Part shown: positions 7,672 through 16,051 of the stretch, in pieces
Layout: every line of letters starts with the position of its first letter
Numbering within the stretch: position 1 is the first letter of the stretch
Assembly (NCBI RefSeq): GCF_000482465.1
Contig: NZ_AXVJ01000025.1
Location: forward strand, 62,001 to 126,000
DNA from: Runella limosa DSM 17973
GTDB taxonomy: Bacteria > Bacteroidota > Bacteroidia > Cytophagales > Spirosomataceae
Reading direction: 5' to 3'
Length of the DNA stretch: 64,000 bases
Notes under the pieces: model-generated
Databases searched by the model: none
Seen by the model: only the letters and a program-made list of their open reading frames with translations
What the model was told of the DNA's origin: nothing
Translations under genes and position numbers: made by a program

Positions 7672-8597
7672 ATGAAAAATTTAATTTTCTTTTTTTTATT
7701 TATAGTAAATGTTTACGGTCTATTTGGTCAAGAAAAATGCGGCATTATATTAGATAAAAATAGTAAAATTCCAGTTCCCTATGCAACCATTTACTATTTA
7801 AGAAGCCAAATAGGTTCTTTCTCTAATGAGTATGGAAATTATTGTATTTCAAAATCAAAAAATAGACAGCGTTTATATTTCTACCTTAGGTTATTTAAAG
7901 TATTCTATTGATTACAGCGCTTTTTTAAAAGCAGACACTATTTATCTTCAAAATATTCCGATTGAATTAAATGATATTATTGTAAAGGATAAAAGAAGCA
8001 AAATACATACTAAAGAAATTGGTTATCATAAAACATCACTAATCGAATTTAAAGAAAATGGGTACAATCCTAATTCTAACCAGCGAATTGCGACCTTTAT
8101 TGCCCACAATAGTGAAAAATGGGCTATTAAAAGTATCCATTGTCGTGTTATCCCTAAAAAAACAAGCAAATTAAGTTCTTCAGAATACGATTGAGAATTT
8201 ACACAAATGATACCTTTCAAATGTTACCTAAAGAAGATTTGTTAAATGAAAATATAACAATTGATATTGCCCCAAAAGAAAAAACATTGAATTTGATTTA
8301 GTAAAATATAATTTAAAAGCTCCCAATAACGGTTTTTGGATAAGTATGGAAAGCATTGGGTATATAGACAAAGATGGGGAATACATGGCAATTCGTGACC
8401 ATGAATATGGGGAATATACGCTAAAAGACACAAAAAAAATTAAATTAAAATCTATTGAGCGAATAACACCTATGTATAGATATATTTTAACTTCTCCTAA
8501 AAGGAGTGCGACTTCAAGCTGGAATAACAAATGGAATCATGAAAACTACAAAGAAAAACTAAATTTTTGTTTTGGCGCAATAATTGAAAAATTATAA
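7672..8597 (+). pseudogene. Frameshifted carboxypeptidase-regulatory-domain protein
   Basis: Starting at 7672, a signal-peptide-like N-terminus (MKNLIFFFLFIVNVYGLFGQ) leads into a beta-sandwich of the carboxypeptidase regulatory type: PVPYATIYYL and GSFSNEYGNY, continued in another frame by SVYISTLGYLKYSIDY and LNDIIV. To read the whole protein the frame must change near 7850 (an A-rich run), near 8180, and near 8290 (A-rich run), ending at 8597 with EKLNFCFGAIIEKL. Together the pieces give about 305 residues, a normal length for these Bacteroidota envelope proteins. The A-rich shift sites could be real decay or homopolymer sequencing errors; the neighbouring broken genes favour decay. Confidence 0.6.
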
Positions 8598-8663
8598 TAA
8601 TTTATAGTCGTTAAAAATTAACCTAGCAAATTAACTAAATATACTTACCAAAAAAATAGACGT

Positions 8664-9116
8664 ATGAAACCACTAACCTTCATTTTCTTTTCTTTAATTG
8701 TTGTAGGATGTAATCGGCGAATAGACAAAGGAGTCACTTTCAAAAAGTCAATACACAATTCCTCGAATCACACAGCTAAAGTTGTATTTTATCCAACCTC
8801 ATCTAACTCCTTGAAATATCAGGAATTCACTTTATTACCCAATCAGCAAAGAGACATGACCCTTATCCTAGACACTTCTATTATCCCTATTGGGGCTGAT
8901 TTTCCTTTTACTTATGGCAACGATTCTATTCGTATAATTTTTGACAATAATCGTTTTGTTTCTTTTAAACAACCTAAAAATAAAGAAGAATGCGAAAATT
9001 TCGCTGCAAATATATTTTGCAGCATACATAATGAATGCGTTACCCTTTCAAATTCAACAGGGCAATGCACTTACTATATAACGAATGAATTATTTAAAAT
9101 ATCAAAGCCACTGTAA
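8664..9116 (+). CDS. Hypothetical lipoprotein
   Basis: A 150-residue protein not recognised by family. The first 16 residues form a lipoprotein signal peptide (MKPLTFIFFSLIVVGC) with the lipobox cysteine at residue 16, so it should be anchored to a membrane after processing. The rest is soluble with four further cysteines near the C-terminus (around residues 112-138) that could form disulfides. It is AT-rich like the neighbouring pseudogenes and unlike the flanking conserved genes, which suggests a recently acquired or relaxed region. The function is unknown. Confidence 0.6.
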   Translation: MKPLTFIFFSLIVVGCNRRIDKGVTFKKSIHNSSNHTAKVVFYPTSSNSLKYQEFTLLPNQQRDMTLILDTSIIPIGADFPFTYGNDSIRIIFDNNRFVSFKQPKNKEECENFAANIFCSIHNECVTLSNSTGQCTYYITNELFKISKPL

Positions 9117-9159
9117 GACACAAAATACCTCAAAAAGGGGGATGTAGAAGCTAGTAATT

Positions 9160-10188
9160 TTGTCCAATTTCGCGGCAACACAAAACTTCATCACCCATGA
9201 GATACCTACCAGTATTTCTTACCACCGCCCTGGGGTCAAAGGGCGCGAGGGAAAAATTTGGGGAACGCCCATTGCCCCTTACGGCCTCAACGATTTGGGG
9301 TTTGGTACCAGTAAAGCGGCACCTTGGCGCGCAGGAGCCAACGAAAATACCGCCATTTCGTTTTCGTACCCCGTAAAAATCGAAGGTCAAGACCTTCCCG
9401 CAGGTACCTACGGCTTGCACATGATTTTGGGAGAGAACGAAACTACGCTCATTTTCTCGAAAAATTACACTTCATGGGGCAGCTTTTATTATGACCCAGC
9501 CGAAGATGCCTTGCGTGTAACGGTCAAAAACCAATCATTACCCCAAAGCGTAGAATGGTTGAAATACGAGTTTACCGACCAAATCGAAAACGGCTTAACC
9601 GTAGCAATGCAATGGGAAAAGCGCCAAATTGCGTTCAAGGTAGAAACCGACGTTCATGCAGCACAAGTGGCGTCTTTTGCCAACGAACTTCGCAACACGC
9701 CAGGGTTTGCGTGGCAGGCTTTTGTAGAAGCGGCCAATTACTGCGTCCAACACAACATCGCCCTCGACAAAGCTTTGGCTTGGGCCGACCAAGGTATTTC
9801 AGCTCCTTTTATCGGGCAAAAAAACTTCCAAACCCTGAGCGCCAAAGCGGGCGTATTGTTGAAAATGAACAAAACCGCCGATGCCGACGCACTCATGAAG
9901 GAAGCCCTGCCACTAGGCTCGATGAACGAACTCCACCAATATGCCCGAACCTTACTGGCAGCCAAACGCGCCCGAGAAGCCTTTGAGGTATTTAAAGTCA
10001 ACTACGATAAAAATCCCAACAAATTCACCACCAACGTAGGGCTGTCGCGTGGTTATTCGGCCATTGGCGACAGTAAAAAAGCGTTAGAATACATGAAAGC
10101 CGCGCTTCCTCAAGCACCCGACGCCCTCAACAAAACCAGTGTCGAAGCCATGATAAAAAAGCTAGAACAAGGTCAAGCAATCAATTAA
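9160..10188 (+). CDS. DUF2911 protein lacking its signal peptide
   Basis: A 342-residue frame matching the DUF2911 family: SYHRPGVKGREGKIWG, then PYGLNDLGFGTSKAAPWRAG, then SKNYTSWGSFYYDP and LRVTV, followed by an alpha-helical TPR-like C-terminal half (about residues 195-340). Family members are secreted or periplasmic and begin with a signal peptide. Here the frame opens with a TTG at 9160 and an in-frame TAG lies at 9145, so the leader and a few N-terminal residues are missing. The upstream region is the decay zone, so the gene probably lost its 5' end by deletion. If translated, the product would stay in the cytoplasm. The family function is unknown. Confidence 0.7.
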   Translation: MSNFAATQNFITHEIPTSISYHRPGVKGREGKIWGTPIAPYGLNDLGFGTSKAAPWRAGANENTAISFSYPVKIEGQDLPAGTYGLHMILGENETTLIFSKNYTSWGSFYYDPAEDALRVTVKNQSLPQSVEWLKYEFTDQIENGLTVAMQWEKRQIAFKVETDVHAAQVASFANELRNTPGFAWQAFVEAANYCVQHNIALDKALAWADQGISAPFIGQKNFQTLSAKAGVLLKMNKTADADALMKEALPLGSMNELHQYARTLLAAKRAREAFEVFKVNYDKNPNKFTTNVGLSRGYSAIGDSKKALEYMKAALPQAPDALNKTSVEAMIKKLEQGQAIN

Positions 10189-10193
10189 GCAAC

Positions 10194-10221
10194 AAAAAAG
10201 GAGGGCAAGCCCTCCTTTTTT
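10194..10221 (+). terminator. Rho-independent terminator after the DUF2911 gene
   Basis: A 7-bp GC-rich stem (10200-10206 with 10209-10215) extended by A6/T6 on either side. It is symmetrical enough to work in both directions and so may also serve the convergent operon ending at 10275. Confidence 0.85.
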
Positions 10222-10235
10222 ACTTCAAAAGTATT

Positions 10236-10271
10236 CATTCGACACTCTGCACTCTCCCACTCGACACTCTC
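10236..10271. repeat. 'TTCGACAyTCTGC' intergenic filler repeat, copy 2
   Basis: ATTCGACACTCTGCACTCTCCCACTCGACACTCTC-type low-complexity spacer, related to the segments at 6509 and 32752. Confidence 0.45.
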
Positions 10272-10274
10272 ACC

Positions 10275-11693
10275 TCATTCTCCTTCTCCTCTAAACTCAT
10301 CGGTAATCATTTTCCGAATCATTTGATGCGGACGAAGTGAATTTCCTTTTTTACCTGAGCCTGTTGTCAAGTAATTGATACTTCGGTCGGCGGCGGTTGC
10401 TGCTTTTAAGGCCAAATTGTGCGTATTCATCACCGAGTTTCTAAACTGCGTAAACTCCTCTTCGTTCATCAATTCGCGCGCAATTTCACCTTTGGCATAC
10501 CCGTCGTTAAACGAAGCGATGCGGCTATCGGTTTGCGCCAAACGGGTCGTTTCAATCAGTTGATCAAGTTCATCGCGGAGCTTGAGACGTTCGGCACGTA
10601 GATCGTCCAAATTAGGAAGTATTTCCAACTCGTGCGCCAAAATATCTTTTTGTGTTGTATCTTCTGCTACTTCTTTTTCGGCACCTTCAATTTCTTTTAC
10701 CAATTTTTTACGACGACGACGCAAACGCCCCAACCGTGGGTCAATTTGCAACCAACGGTACCAGAAGTTTTGCAAAACGGGCAAGGCCATTCCAAGCGAA
10801 ACTGCTCCCGCCAAGGCAAACAAAATACCACTCAGTACAAACGATGCCAACGCCCAAGGGCTATTGACTAATCCTAAATTGAGCTCATCGGAACGTAGCA
10901 ATTGTTGTTCAATTTTTTGCAATAAAGCTTGCTGCTGCGCGGGCGTAATCGACGCCGTTGGGTCCAGCGGCGTTGCATTTAACTGCAAGTTTTTCACTGA
11001 CTTATTAATCGCTTCTTTCAATTTATCGGTACGGTACGCCTCGTAACGAAACCAGCCCAAAATCCCCAATGTCACAATCGCAAACCCTGCCAAGCCCACT
11101 TTAAACCACGCATAACGCGAGCGCGCTTGTTGGGTATGTTGGTCGGTGTAGGGTTTTTCAATGAGGCGATCATAGGCGGGTTTGAGCAAAATTGAAATCA
11201 TGGCCAAACCAATCGCAAAAGCCCACGCTTCGTAGTTGTTGCGGATGTTGAGGGCATAGGCCACAATTTCGTGCGAGATAATCAAATCACCGAACACGAA
11301 AGCCAGACCTGCCGCAAAGAAAAACAAACCCGCCAACAGTGAATATTCCGATTGTGTTTGTTTACGGCGGTTGCGAAGCGCCTCGGTTTCTTCGTCAATT
11401 TGGTCGCGTTGCATGACTAAATCGGCCAAACGTTTGCTCGATTTGGTAAAACGCTGTACAAATTCTTGCAAATGGTCGTACGCCACCTTGCGTTTTATGG
11501 TTGTCTCTTCTATCTGATTTTCAACGCGTTGCACCTCATTACGACGGTCATTAACTCGCTGCACCAGCCAATTGTAATGTATCTGGCTTGACAAATAGCT
11601 TTCGTACGGATTTCGGTTTTCCGACCCTTCAACACCGCTATTATAGCCGTGCAAAAAATCAGGTTTTTCGGTATGTTGTTGGTTCTCTTCCAT
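10275..11693 (-). CDS. Coiled-coil membrane protein, second gene of a pair
   Basis: A 472-residue protein not recognised as a named family. Visible layout: a charged N-terminus, a coiled coil at about 40-115, two membrane segments (about 118-138 and 155-171), two more at about 197-214 and 281-305 with a Gln-rich loop between them, then a second long coiled coil (about 320-385) and a polar tail. The bulk of both coiled coils should lie on the same side of the membrane. It follows the 11721-12899 gene by 27 bases on the same strand, and the two proteins share the order coil, membrane pairs, coil, so they probably work together as a membrane-bound scaffold or tethering complex (inference). Confidence 0.65.
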   Translation of the reverse strand: MEENQQHTEKPDFLHGYNSGVEGSENRNPYESYLSSQIHYNWLVQRVNDRRNEVQRVENQIEETTIKRKVAYDHLQEFVQRFTKSSKRLADLVMQRDQIDEETEALRNRRKQTQSEYSLLAGLFFFAAGLAFVFGDLIISHEIVAYALNIRNNYEAWAFAIGLAMISILLKPAYDRLIEKPYTDQHTQQARSRYAWFKVGLAGFAIVTLGILGWFRYEAYRTDKLKEAINKSVKNLQLNATPLDPTASITPAQQQALLQKIEQQLLRSDELNLGLVNSPWALASFVLSGILFALAGAVSLGMALPVLQNFWYRWLQIDPRLGRLRRRRKKLVKEIEGAEKEVAEDTTQKDILAHELEILPNLDDLRAERLKLRDELDQLIETTRLAQTDSRIASFNDGYAKGEIARELMNEEEFTQFRNSVMNTHNLALKAATAADRSINYLTTGSGKKGNSLRPHQMIRKMITDEFRGEGE

Positions 11694-11720
11694 GGTTGTT
11701 GGTCACTAAATAAAAAGCCC

Positions 11721-12899
11721 TTACTCAAATCCTTTTTCAAACTCGCGCCATTGCTTATCCGTCATACGTTCACGGAGCTGGCGTGCCAAGTAAAACTCGC
11801 TTTCAAACAGTTTAATAAGTGCATCGCGGCGGGCGTTCAAACGCGCTAGTTCGGCTTCGGCCTTGTTGAGGCTGGGCAAAATTTGCCATTTCTGCACCCG
11901 TAAAGCGTCAATTTCGGCCGTTAGTCGCGCTACCTCGCCGTCCCACGTTTCCGTTTTGGTTGATTTCTCTTTCTTTAAATTTGTTCCCGTCAACCAAATT
12001 TTCAAGTCATTTCGCAATACCGTGATGTTACTCAACAACAATTTTCCCGCAAACAAAAACAAGAAAAACACAAAGACAAACAACGCACCTGCTCGCCAAA
12101 CGCCTTGGTTTTGAATAGCTTGAACAAACACAAACAAAGCAGCGGCAAACGGCATCCCGACTTCTTCGAGCATTCGTCGCCACGACACGTTGCTTTCCGT
12201 ATCATGAAACAACGACACCCGTCCAAACAAGTTGAACATCCCCGCCAAAAATACCCCAACCGCAATCCACTGACTATTGGGGTACAACGGACGCAAGGTA
12301 TCGTCAATTAGAAAATAATTCCCCACGCACATCGCTGCCGAAAAGGCCAAACCCACAATCGTACGCGGCAATTGGTGTTCGCCGTCGTGGTTGCGCCCTT
12401 CCAAATCCGAACATTTTTCCTTGAGCTCGTTGATACGATTTTCTTTTTGCTCGATAAACAGGTTCAGTTCTTGAATTTTCTCCCCGTGGCGCTCCACTTC
12501 TCGTTCCCAATCGGCCGTTTGGTGGACAAAGTAATTACGGATAATCGCTACTTTTTCCTCCGCTTTTGATTCCGACAAACCAAAAATTACCCCTTCATCG
12601 CGTAGTAAGGTTTCGTCTTCCAACCACGTTGGCCATTCAATTTTGGCATTAGGGGGAGAAATCACCCACGATTTTGTCTCCGACTGAGGCTCGTCCGCAA
12701 ACAAAGGTTGTGACGGAGCCGCAACCACCGAAGGCGTGGTGGAACCCGTAGTGGGCAACGTAGGCATTGGGGCCGTTACGGGCACAGGCATTGGAGCAGC
12801 TACTTTGGGTGGCTCCAATTCATCAAAAGACACCAATTCGGGGTCTTTTTGAAAGTTATCGCGACTAAAATAGGCTTTGAAACGTTCAAAGAAGCTCAT
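11721..12899 (-). CDS. Coiled-coil membrane protein, first gene of a pair
   Basis: A 392-residue protein with no recognised family. It has a basic amphipathic start (MSFFERFKAYFSRDNF), a Pro/Ala/Thr-rich flexible linker at about 30-65, a coiled coil at about 125-170, four hydrophobic segments (about 180-198, 211-228, 248-264 and 270-291) and a C-terminal coiled coil (about 318-380). It leads a two-gene operon with the 472-residue protein downstream. No signal peptide is seen; the N-terminal 175 residues are probably cytoplasmic. The upstream 238 bases (12900-13137) hold no gene. No enzyme motif is visible in either protein. Confidence 0.65.
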   Translation of the reverse strand: MSFFERFKAYFSRDNFQKDPELVSFDELEPPKVAAPMPVPVTAPMPTLPTTGSTTPSVVAAPSQPLFADEPQSETKSWVISPPNAKIEWPTWLEDETLLRDEGVIFGLSESKAEEKVAIIRNYFVHQTADWEREVERHGEKIQELNLFIEQKENRINELKEKCSDLEGRNHDGEHQLPRTIVGLAFSAAMCVGNYFLIDDTLRPLYPNSQWIAVGVFLAGMFNLFGRVSLFHDTESNVSWRRMLEEVGMPFAAALFVFVQAIQNQGVWRAGALFVFVFFLFLFAGKLLLSNITVLRNDLKIWLTGTNLKKEKSTKTETWDGEVARLTAEIDALRVQKWQILPSLNKAEAELARLNARRDALIKLFESEFYLARQLRERMTDKQWREFEKGFE

Positions 12900-13137
12900 A
12901 TTGGATGGTTTGGGCTGTTAAGTGCGTATTGTTAATCACAATTTGATACTTAAAAACTCGAAGTTGGTAAAATTTATTGTTTCACCTCCCAAAAATGGGA
13001 CGAATGGTGCAATTTAAGACGTAGAATTGATTTTATCCCTTTTAGAAGAAAAAACTAGCACCTTCGACAAAATCTCCAAATAACTACAGCGTTAATTTAC
13101 AAAGCTACTACTCAACTGAAAACACTTTCTCAAAGCC

Positions 13138-13344
13138 ATGAAAATATACGTCAAATATACTATTGTAGCAGCATTACTTCTACTTTTCAGTTGCCATAAA
13201 GAACCCACGTTTAAGTTTGATTTTTCAGATTATGATGGAGAAATTGAGGGAATGCGCAACGGACAAAAATGGTCAAAACCCAAATTAAAAACCACTTACC
13301 TGAGTTACTGTAGCCCATTAAAAGGCACAATGTGGGTCGTTTAA
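13138..13344 (+). CDS. Short lipoprotein, possibly truncated
   Basis: A 68-residue frame starting with a lipoprotein signal (MKIYVKYTIVAALLLLFSC, lipobox cysteine at residue 19). It continues with EIEGMRNGQKWS, a pattern typical of the first strand of much longer Bacteroidota lipoproteins, and then stops. It is therefore likely to be the stump of a longer gene, although a strong terminator at 13388 shows that the transcription unit ends here. The function is unknown. Confidence 0.5.
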   Translation: MKIYVKYTIVAALLLLFSCHKEPTFKFDFSDYDGEIEGMRNGQKWSKPKLKTTYLSYCSPLKGTMWVV

Positions 13345-13387
13345 TTCTCCTATTGTTTCGCTGTACAAATAAGCAGATTCCTAAAAC

Positions 13388-13427
13388 AAAAAACTCCTCG
13401 CTGAGTAGGTTCAGGGAGGAGTTTTTT
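13388..13427. terminator. Bidirectional terminator between lipoprotein and aspS
   Basis: A 12-bp stem (AAAAAACTCCTC at 13388-13399 with its complement at 13416-13427) with A and T runs on both sides, able to end transcription from either direction. Confidence 0.85.
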
Positions 13428-13448
13428 ATTGGTTTGACTGTTGTCTAG

Positions 13449-13503
13449 GTCAGACGGTAGTCAGACCGACGCTGCTGTAGGTAAAGTCTGACTATCGTCT
13501 GAC
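13449..13503. repeat. Long GTCAGAC inverted repeat next to the aspS stop
   Basis: An 18-base arm (13449-13466) is repeated in inverted form at 13486-13503 with 17 of 18 bases matching and a 19-base loop. Each arm itself holds two GTCAGAC units separated by four bases. It begins directly after the aspS stop codon, so it forms a hairpin at the 3' end of the aspS mRNA. Confidence 0.65.
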
Positions 13504-15270
13504 TTATTTTGTAGCGATTTTTAATTCGTCTAGTTGTTTTTGGTCAATCGTCGATGGAGAATCAATCATCACGTCGCGGCCAGAGTTGTTTTTCGGGAAC
13601 GCAATAAAGTCACGAATCGAATCTGCCCCTCCGAAGATTGAACACAAACGGTCGAATCCGAAGGCGATACCCGCGTGTGGCGGCGCTCCAAACTCAAACG
13701 CATCCATCAAGAATCCAAACTGCGCTTTGGCCTCTTCAGGTGTAAAGCCCAAGATTTCAAACATTTGCATCTGTAACGGACGTTGGAAAATCCGCACTGA
13801 GCCTCCGCCTACTTCTGTTCCGTTGATCACCATGTCGTAGGCATTGGCACGAACCGCACCTAAATCGGTTGACAACAACGAAATATCTTCTGGTTTGGGG
13901 CTCGTGAATGGGTGGTGCATCGCAAACCAACGTTGCTCTTCTTCGCCGTACTCCAACAATGGGAAATCAACTACCCAAAGCACCTTATATTCGTCAGGAT
14001 TACGCAAGCCCAAACGGCTACCCATTTCCAAACGAAGTTCGTTAAGTTGCTTACGGGTTTTATTGGCTTCACCCGCCAAAATCAACATCAAGTCGCCTGG
14101 CTCTGCACCAAACGCCTCGGCCCATTTTTTGAGGTCTTCTTCGCTGTAAAATTTATCTACCGACGATTTAATGGTTCTGTCGGCATTGTAACGTGCATAG
14201 ACAAGACCTTTTGCTCCAACTTGGGGGCGTTTCACCCACTCCGTCAGCTCGTCGATTTGCTTACGCGTATATTCAGCACATCCTTTGGCACAAATACCCA
14301 CAACCAACTCAGCCGCGTCAAAAACAGGAAATCCTTTACCGCGCACCAAATCGGGTTCATTTCCTCCATCGGGGGTTAGGGGGCAAAACTCCATACCAAA
14401 GCGCACGTCAGGTTTATCCGAACCGTATTTCTTCATAGCCGTTGCATACGTCATACGAGGTACTTCAGGTAGGTCGATTCCTTTCACTGTTTTGAACAAA
14501 TGACGAATCAATCCTTCAAACATTTGAAGCACATCTTCTTGCGTCACAAACGACATTTCACAGTCGATTTGCGTAAATTCAGGCTGACGGTCGGCACGAA
14601 GGTCTTCGTCGCGGAAACATTTTACAATTTGGAAGTAACGGTCAAAACCCGAAACCATCAACAATTGCTTAAACGTTTGCGGCGATTGTGGCAAGGCGTA
14701 AAACTCTCCCGGATTCATGCGACTTGGCACCACAAAATCACGCGCTCCTTCGGGCGTTGACTTAATCAACACGGGGGTTTCTACCTCAATGAAGTTTTGC
14801 GCATCCATAAAAATGCGCGTTTGTTGCGCTACCTTATGACGCAATTCAAGGTTTTTACGAACAGGACTGCGGCGTAAATCCAAGTAACGGTACTTCATGC
14901 GAAGTTCGTCGCCCCCGTCGGTTTCGTCTTCAATCAAAAATGGAGGAAGTTTAGCAGGGTTTAACACCTCTAACCCACTCAATTTCAATTCAATATCTCC
15001 CGTTGGGATTTTATCGTTTTTGGCAAAACGTTCTGACACCGTACCTGAAGCTTGGATAACAAACTCACGACCAAGTTCACGAACTTTCGCAATGATTTCT
15101 GAAGCTGTTTTTCCTTCTTCTACCATCAGCTGAGTGATGCCGTAGCGGTCGCGCAAATCAATCCATATCATTCCACCCTTATCACGGATACGTTGTACCC
15201 AACCGCTTAGGGTTACTTCTTTATTGACATCCGAAATGCGGAGTTCACCGCAAGTGTGCGTTCTAAGCAT
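13504..15270 (-). CDS. aspS: Aspartyl-tRNA synthetase
   Basis: A 588-residue class II aminoacyl-tRNA synthetase that charges tRNA-Asp with aspartate. The N-terminal OB-fold anticodon domain (about residues 1-105) is followed by the catalytic core and the bacterial-type GAD insertion in the middle. Class II motif 2 is seen as [16 protein letters not shown] (219-234) and motif 3 as GIAFGFDRL (534-542). The length is normal for the bacterial type. A TACTTTTG element lies 35 bases before the ATG at 15305-15312 on the minus strand. The gene is alone, with element B of the mobile repeat family just upstream. Confidence 0.97.
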   Translation of the reverse strand: MLRTHTCGELRISDVNKEVTLSGWVQRIRDKGGMIWIDLRDRYGITQLMVEEGKTASEIIAKVRELGREFVIQASGTVSERFAKNDKIPTGDIELKLSGLEVLNPAKLPPFLIEDETDGGDELRMKYRYLDLRRSPVRKNLELRHKVAQQTRIFMDAQNFIEVETPVLIKSTPEGARDFVVPSRMNPGEFYALPQSPQTFKQLLMVSGFDRYFQIVKCFRDEDLRADRQPEFTQIDCEMSFVTQEDVLQMFEGLIRHLFKTVKGIDLPEVPRMTYATAMKKYGSDKPDVRFGMEFCPLTPDGGNEPDLVRGKGFPVFDAAELVVGICAKGCAEYTRKQIDELTEWVKRPQVGAKGLVYARYNADRTIKSSVDKFYSEEDLKKWAEAFGAEPGDLMLILAGEANKTRKQLNELRLEMGSRLGLRNPDEYKVLWVVDFPLLEYGEEEQRWFAMHHPFTSPKPEDISLLSTDLGAVRANAYDMVINGTEVGGGSVRIFQRPLQMQMFEILGFTPEEAKAQFGFLMDAFEFGAPPHAGIAFGFDRLCSIFGGADSIRDFIAFPKNNSGRDVMIDSPSTIDQKQLDELKIATK

Positions 15271-15304
15271 AGAATATTATTTCTTAAATTCCTTAAAAAG
15301 TCCG

Positions 15305-15312
15305 CAAAAGTA
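15305..15312 (-). promoter_or_regulatory. Possible -7 promoter element for aspS
   Basis: Reads TACTTTTG on the minus strand, matching TAnnTTTG, 35 bases before the start codon. No clear -33 TTG is seen at the expected spacing. The insertion of element B begins only about 40 bases further upstream. Confidence 0.35.
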
Positions 15313-15352
15313 CGGAATAAATAATAAAAACCTTATACGTTTTGTAATCGCT

Positions 15353-15538
15353 CAGGCTAAACGCATTAAAAAAAGTAGCCTCAGCGAGGCTAAATCTTAG
15401 TAGAAAAAAAGGGGTAAAGGCCATCCAAAAGCCCCATCGGGACGGGGCTTTTGGTGAGGATTTGATTTATTTTTCTACTAAGATTTAATTCCTCTGGAGC
15501 AATCAATAGCCACTCTATATTTTAATGCGTTCAACCTG
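15353..15538 (-). mobile_element. MITE-like nested palindromic element, copy B
   Basis: A 186-bp element in the opposite orientation to copy A. Ends are CAGGCTAAACGCATT (15353-15367) and AATGCGTTCAACCTG (15524-15538). The flanks carry the direct repeat TAATCGCT (15345-15352 and 15540-15547), an 8-bp target-site duplication. The inner blocks match copy A: an AGCCTC/GAGGCT hairpin (15377-15391), ATCTTAGTAG with its inverted copy CTACTAAGAT, and a central AAAAGCCCC/GGGGCTTTT stem (15427-15435 with 15444-15452). It has no coding capacity. It sits between aspS and the cold-shock gene, close to the aspS promoter region. Confidence 0.8.
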
Positions 15539-15586
15539 ATAATCGCTGTACTAAGTAAATCTATAAGGTTTAGGACAAAAACAAAG

Positions 15587-15615
15587 AAGGGCAAGCGGAA
15601 AACCCGTTTGCCCTT
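15587..15615 (-). terminator. Terminator of the cold-shock gene
   Basis: A 12-bp stem (15587-15598 with 15604-15615, one G-U pair). On the minus strand it is followed by a T-rich stretch (CTTTGTTTTTG), 65 bases after the cold-shock stop codon. Confidence 0.75.
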
Positions 15616-15679
15616 TGATTTGACACATTGTTATGACCAATTAGAATCGGAATTTCAATATATCAGTGGAGTGTTGCAA

Positions 15680-15865
15680 TTAAGCAAGCTTAACGTTGGT
15701 GGCGTTGATGCCTTTTTTACCTTGCACTTTGTCAAACGTAACAGTATCTCCTTCGGTGATTTTGTCAACCAAGCCAGATACGTGTACGAAAATTTCTTGT
15801 CCACCGCTAACGATGAAGCCAAATCCTTTTGATTCGTTGAAGAACTTTACTGTTCCAGTTTCCAT
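15680..15865 (-). CDS. Cold-shock domain protein (CspA family)
   Basis: A 61-residue single cold-shock domain protein that binds single-stranded RNA or DNA and keeps mRNA unfolded. RNP1 is KGFGFI (13-18) and RNP2 is IFVHVS (25-30), both intact with their aromatic residues. The ATG at 15865 gives the usual METGTVKFFN start; an in-frame ATG at 15907 would add 14 hydrophobic residues that do not belong to the family. A TACTTTTG promoter-like element lies at 15910-15917 and a terminator at 15587, so the gene is a single-gene transcript with an untranslated 3' end. Confidence 0.93.
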   Translation of the reverse strand: METGTVKFFNESKGFGFIVSGGQEIFVHVSGLVDKITEGDTVTFDKVQGKKGINATNVKLA

Positions 15866-15909
15866 TACAAAAAAAATTAAAAAAATGAATGATTGGCGTA
15901 CTGCCAATA

Positions 15910-15917
15910 CAAAAGTA
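15910..15917 (-). promoter_or_regulatory. Possible -7 promoter element for the cold-shock gene
   Basis: TACTTTTG on the minus strand, 45 bases before the ATG, matching TAnnTTTG. No clear -33 element is visible. Confidence 0.35.
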
Positions 15918-16051
15918 GAGAATTAAAATTATAAATTAATTTTTTTATGCGATTTTTAGTTTCTGACACTCAAGAACTTGTTTCTTTCTGTTTCCGTTAT
16001 TTACTTTGAGCAATAACGCTTCTGATTTTTCTCCTTTAACCAAGTAAGTCT

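Noticed and set aside
8228-8530. A 100-codon minus-strand frame in the decay zone
   Set aside because: It is opposite the frameshifted regulatory-domain gene and shows only hydrophobic low-complexity sequence.
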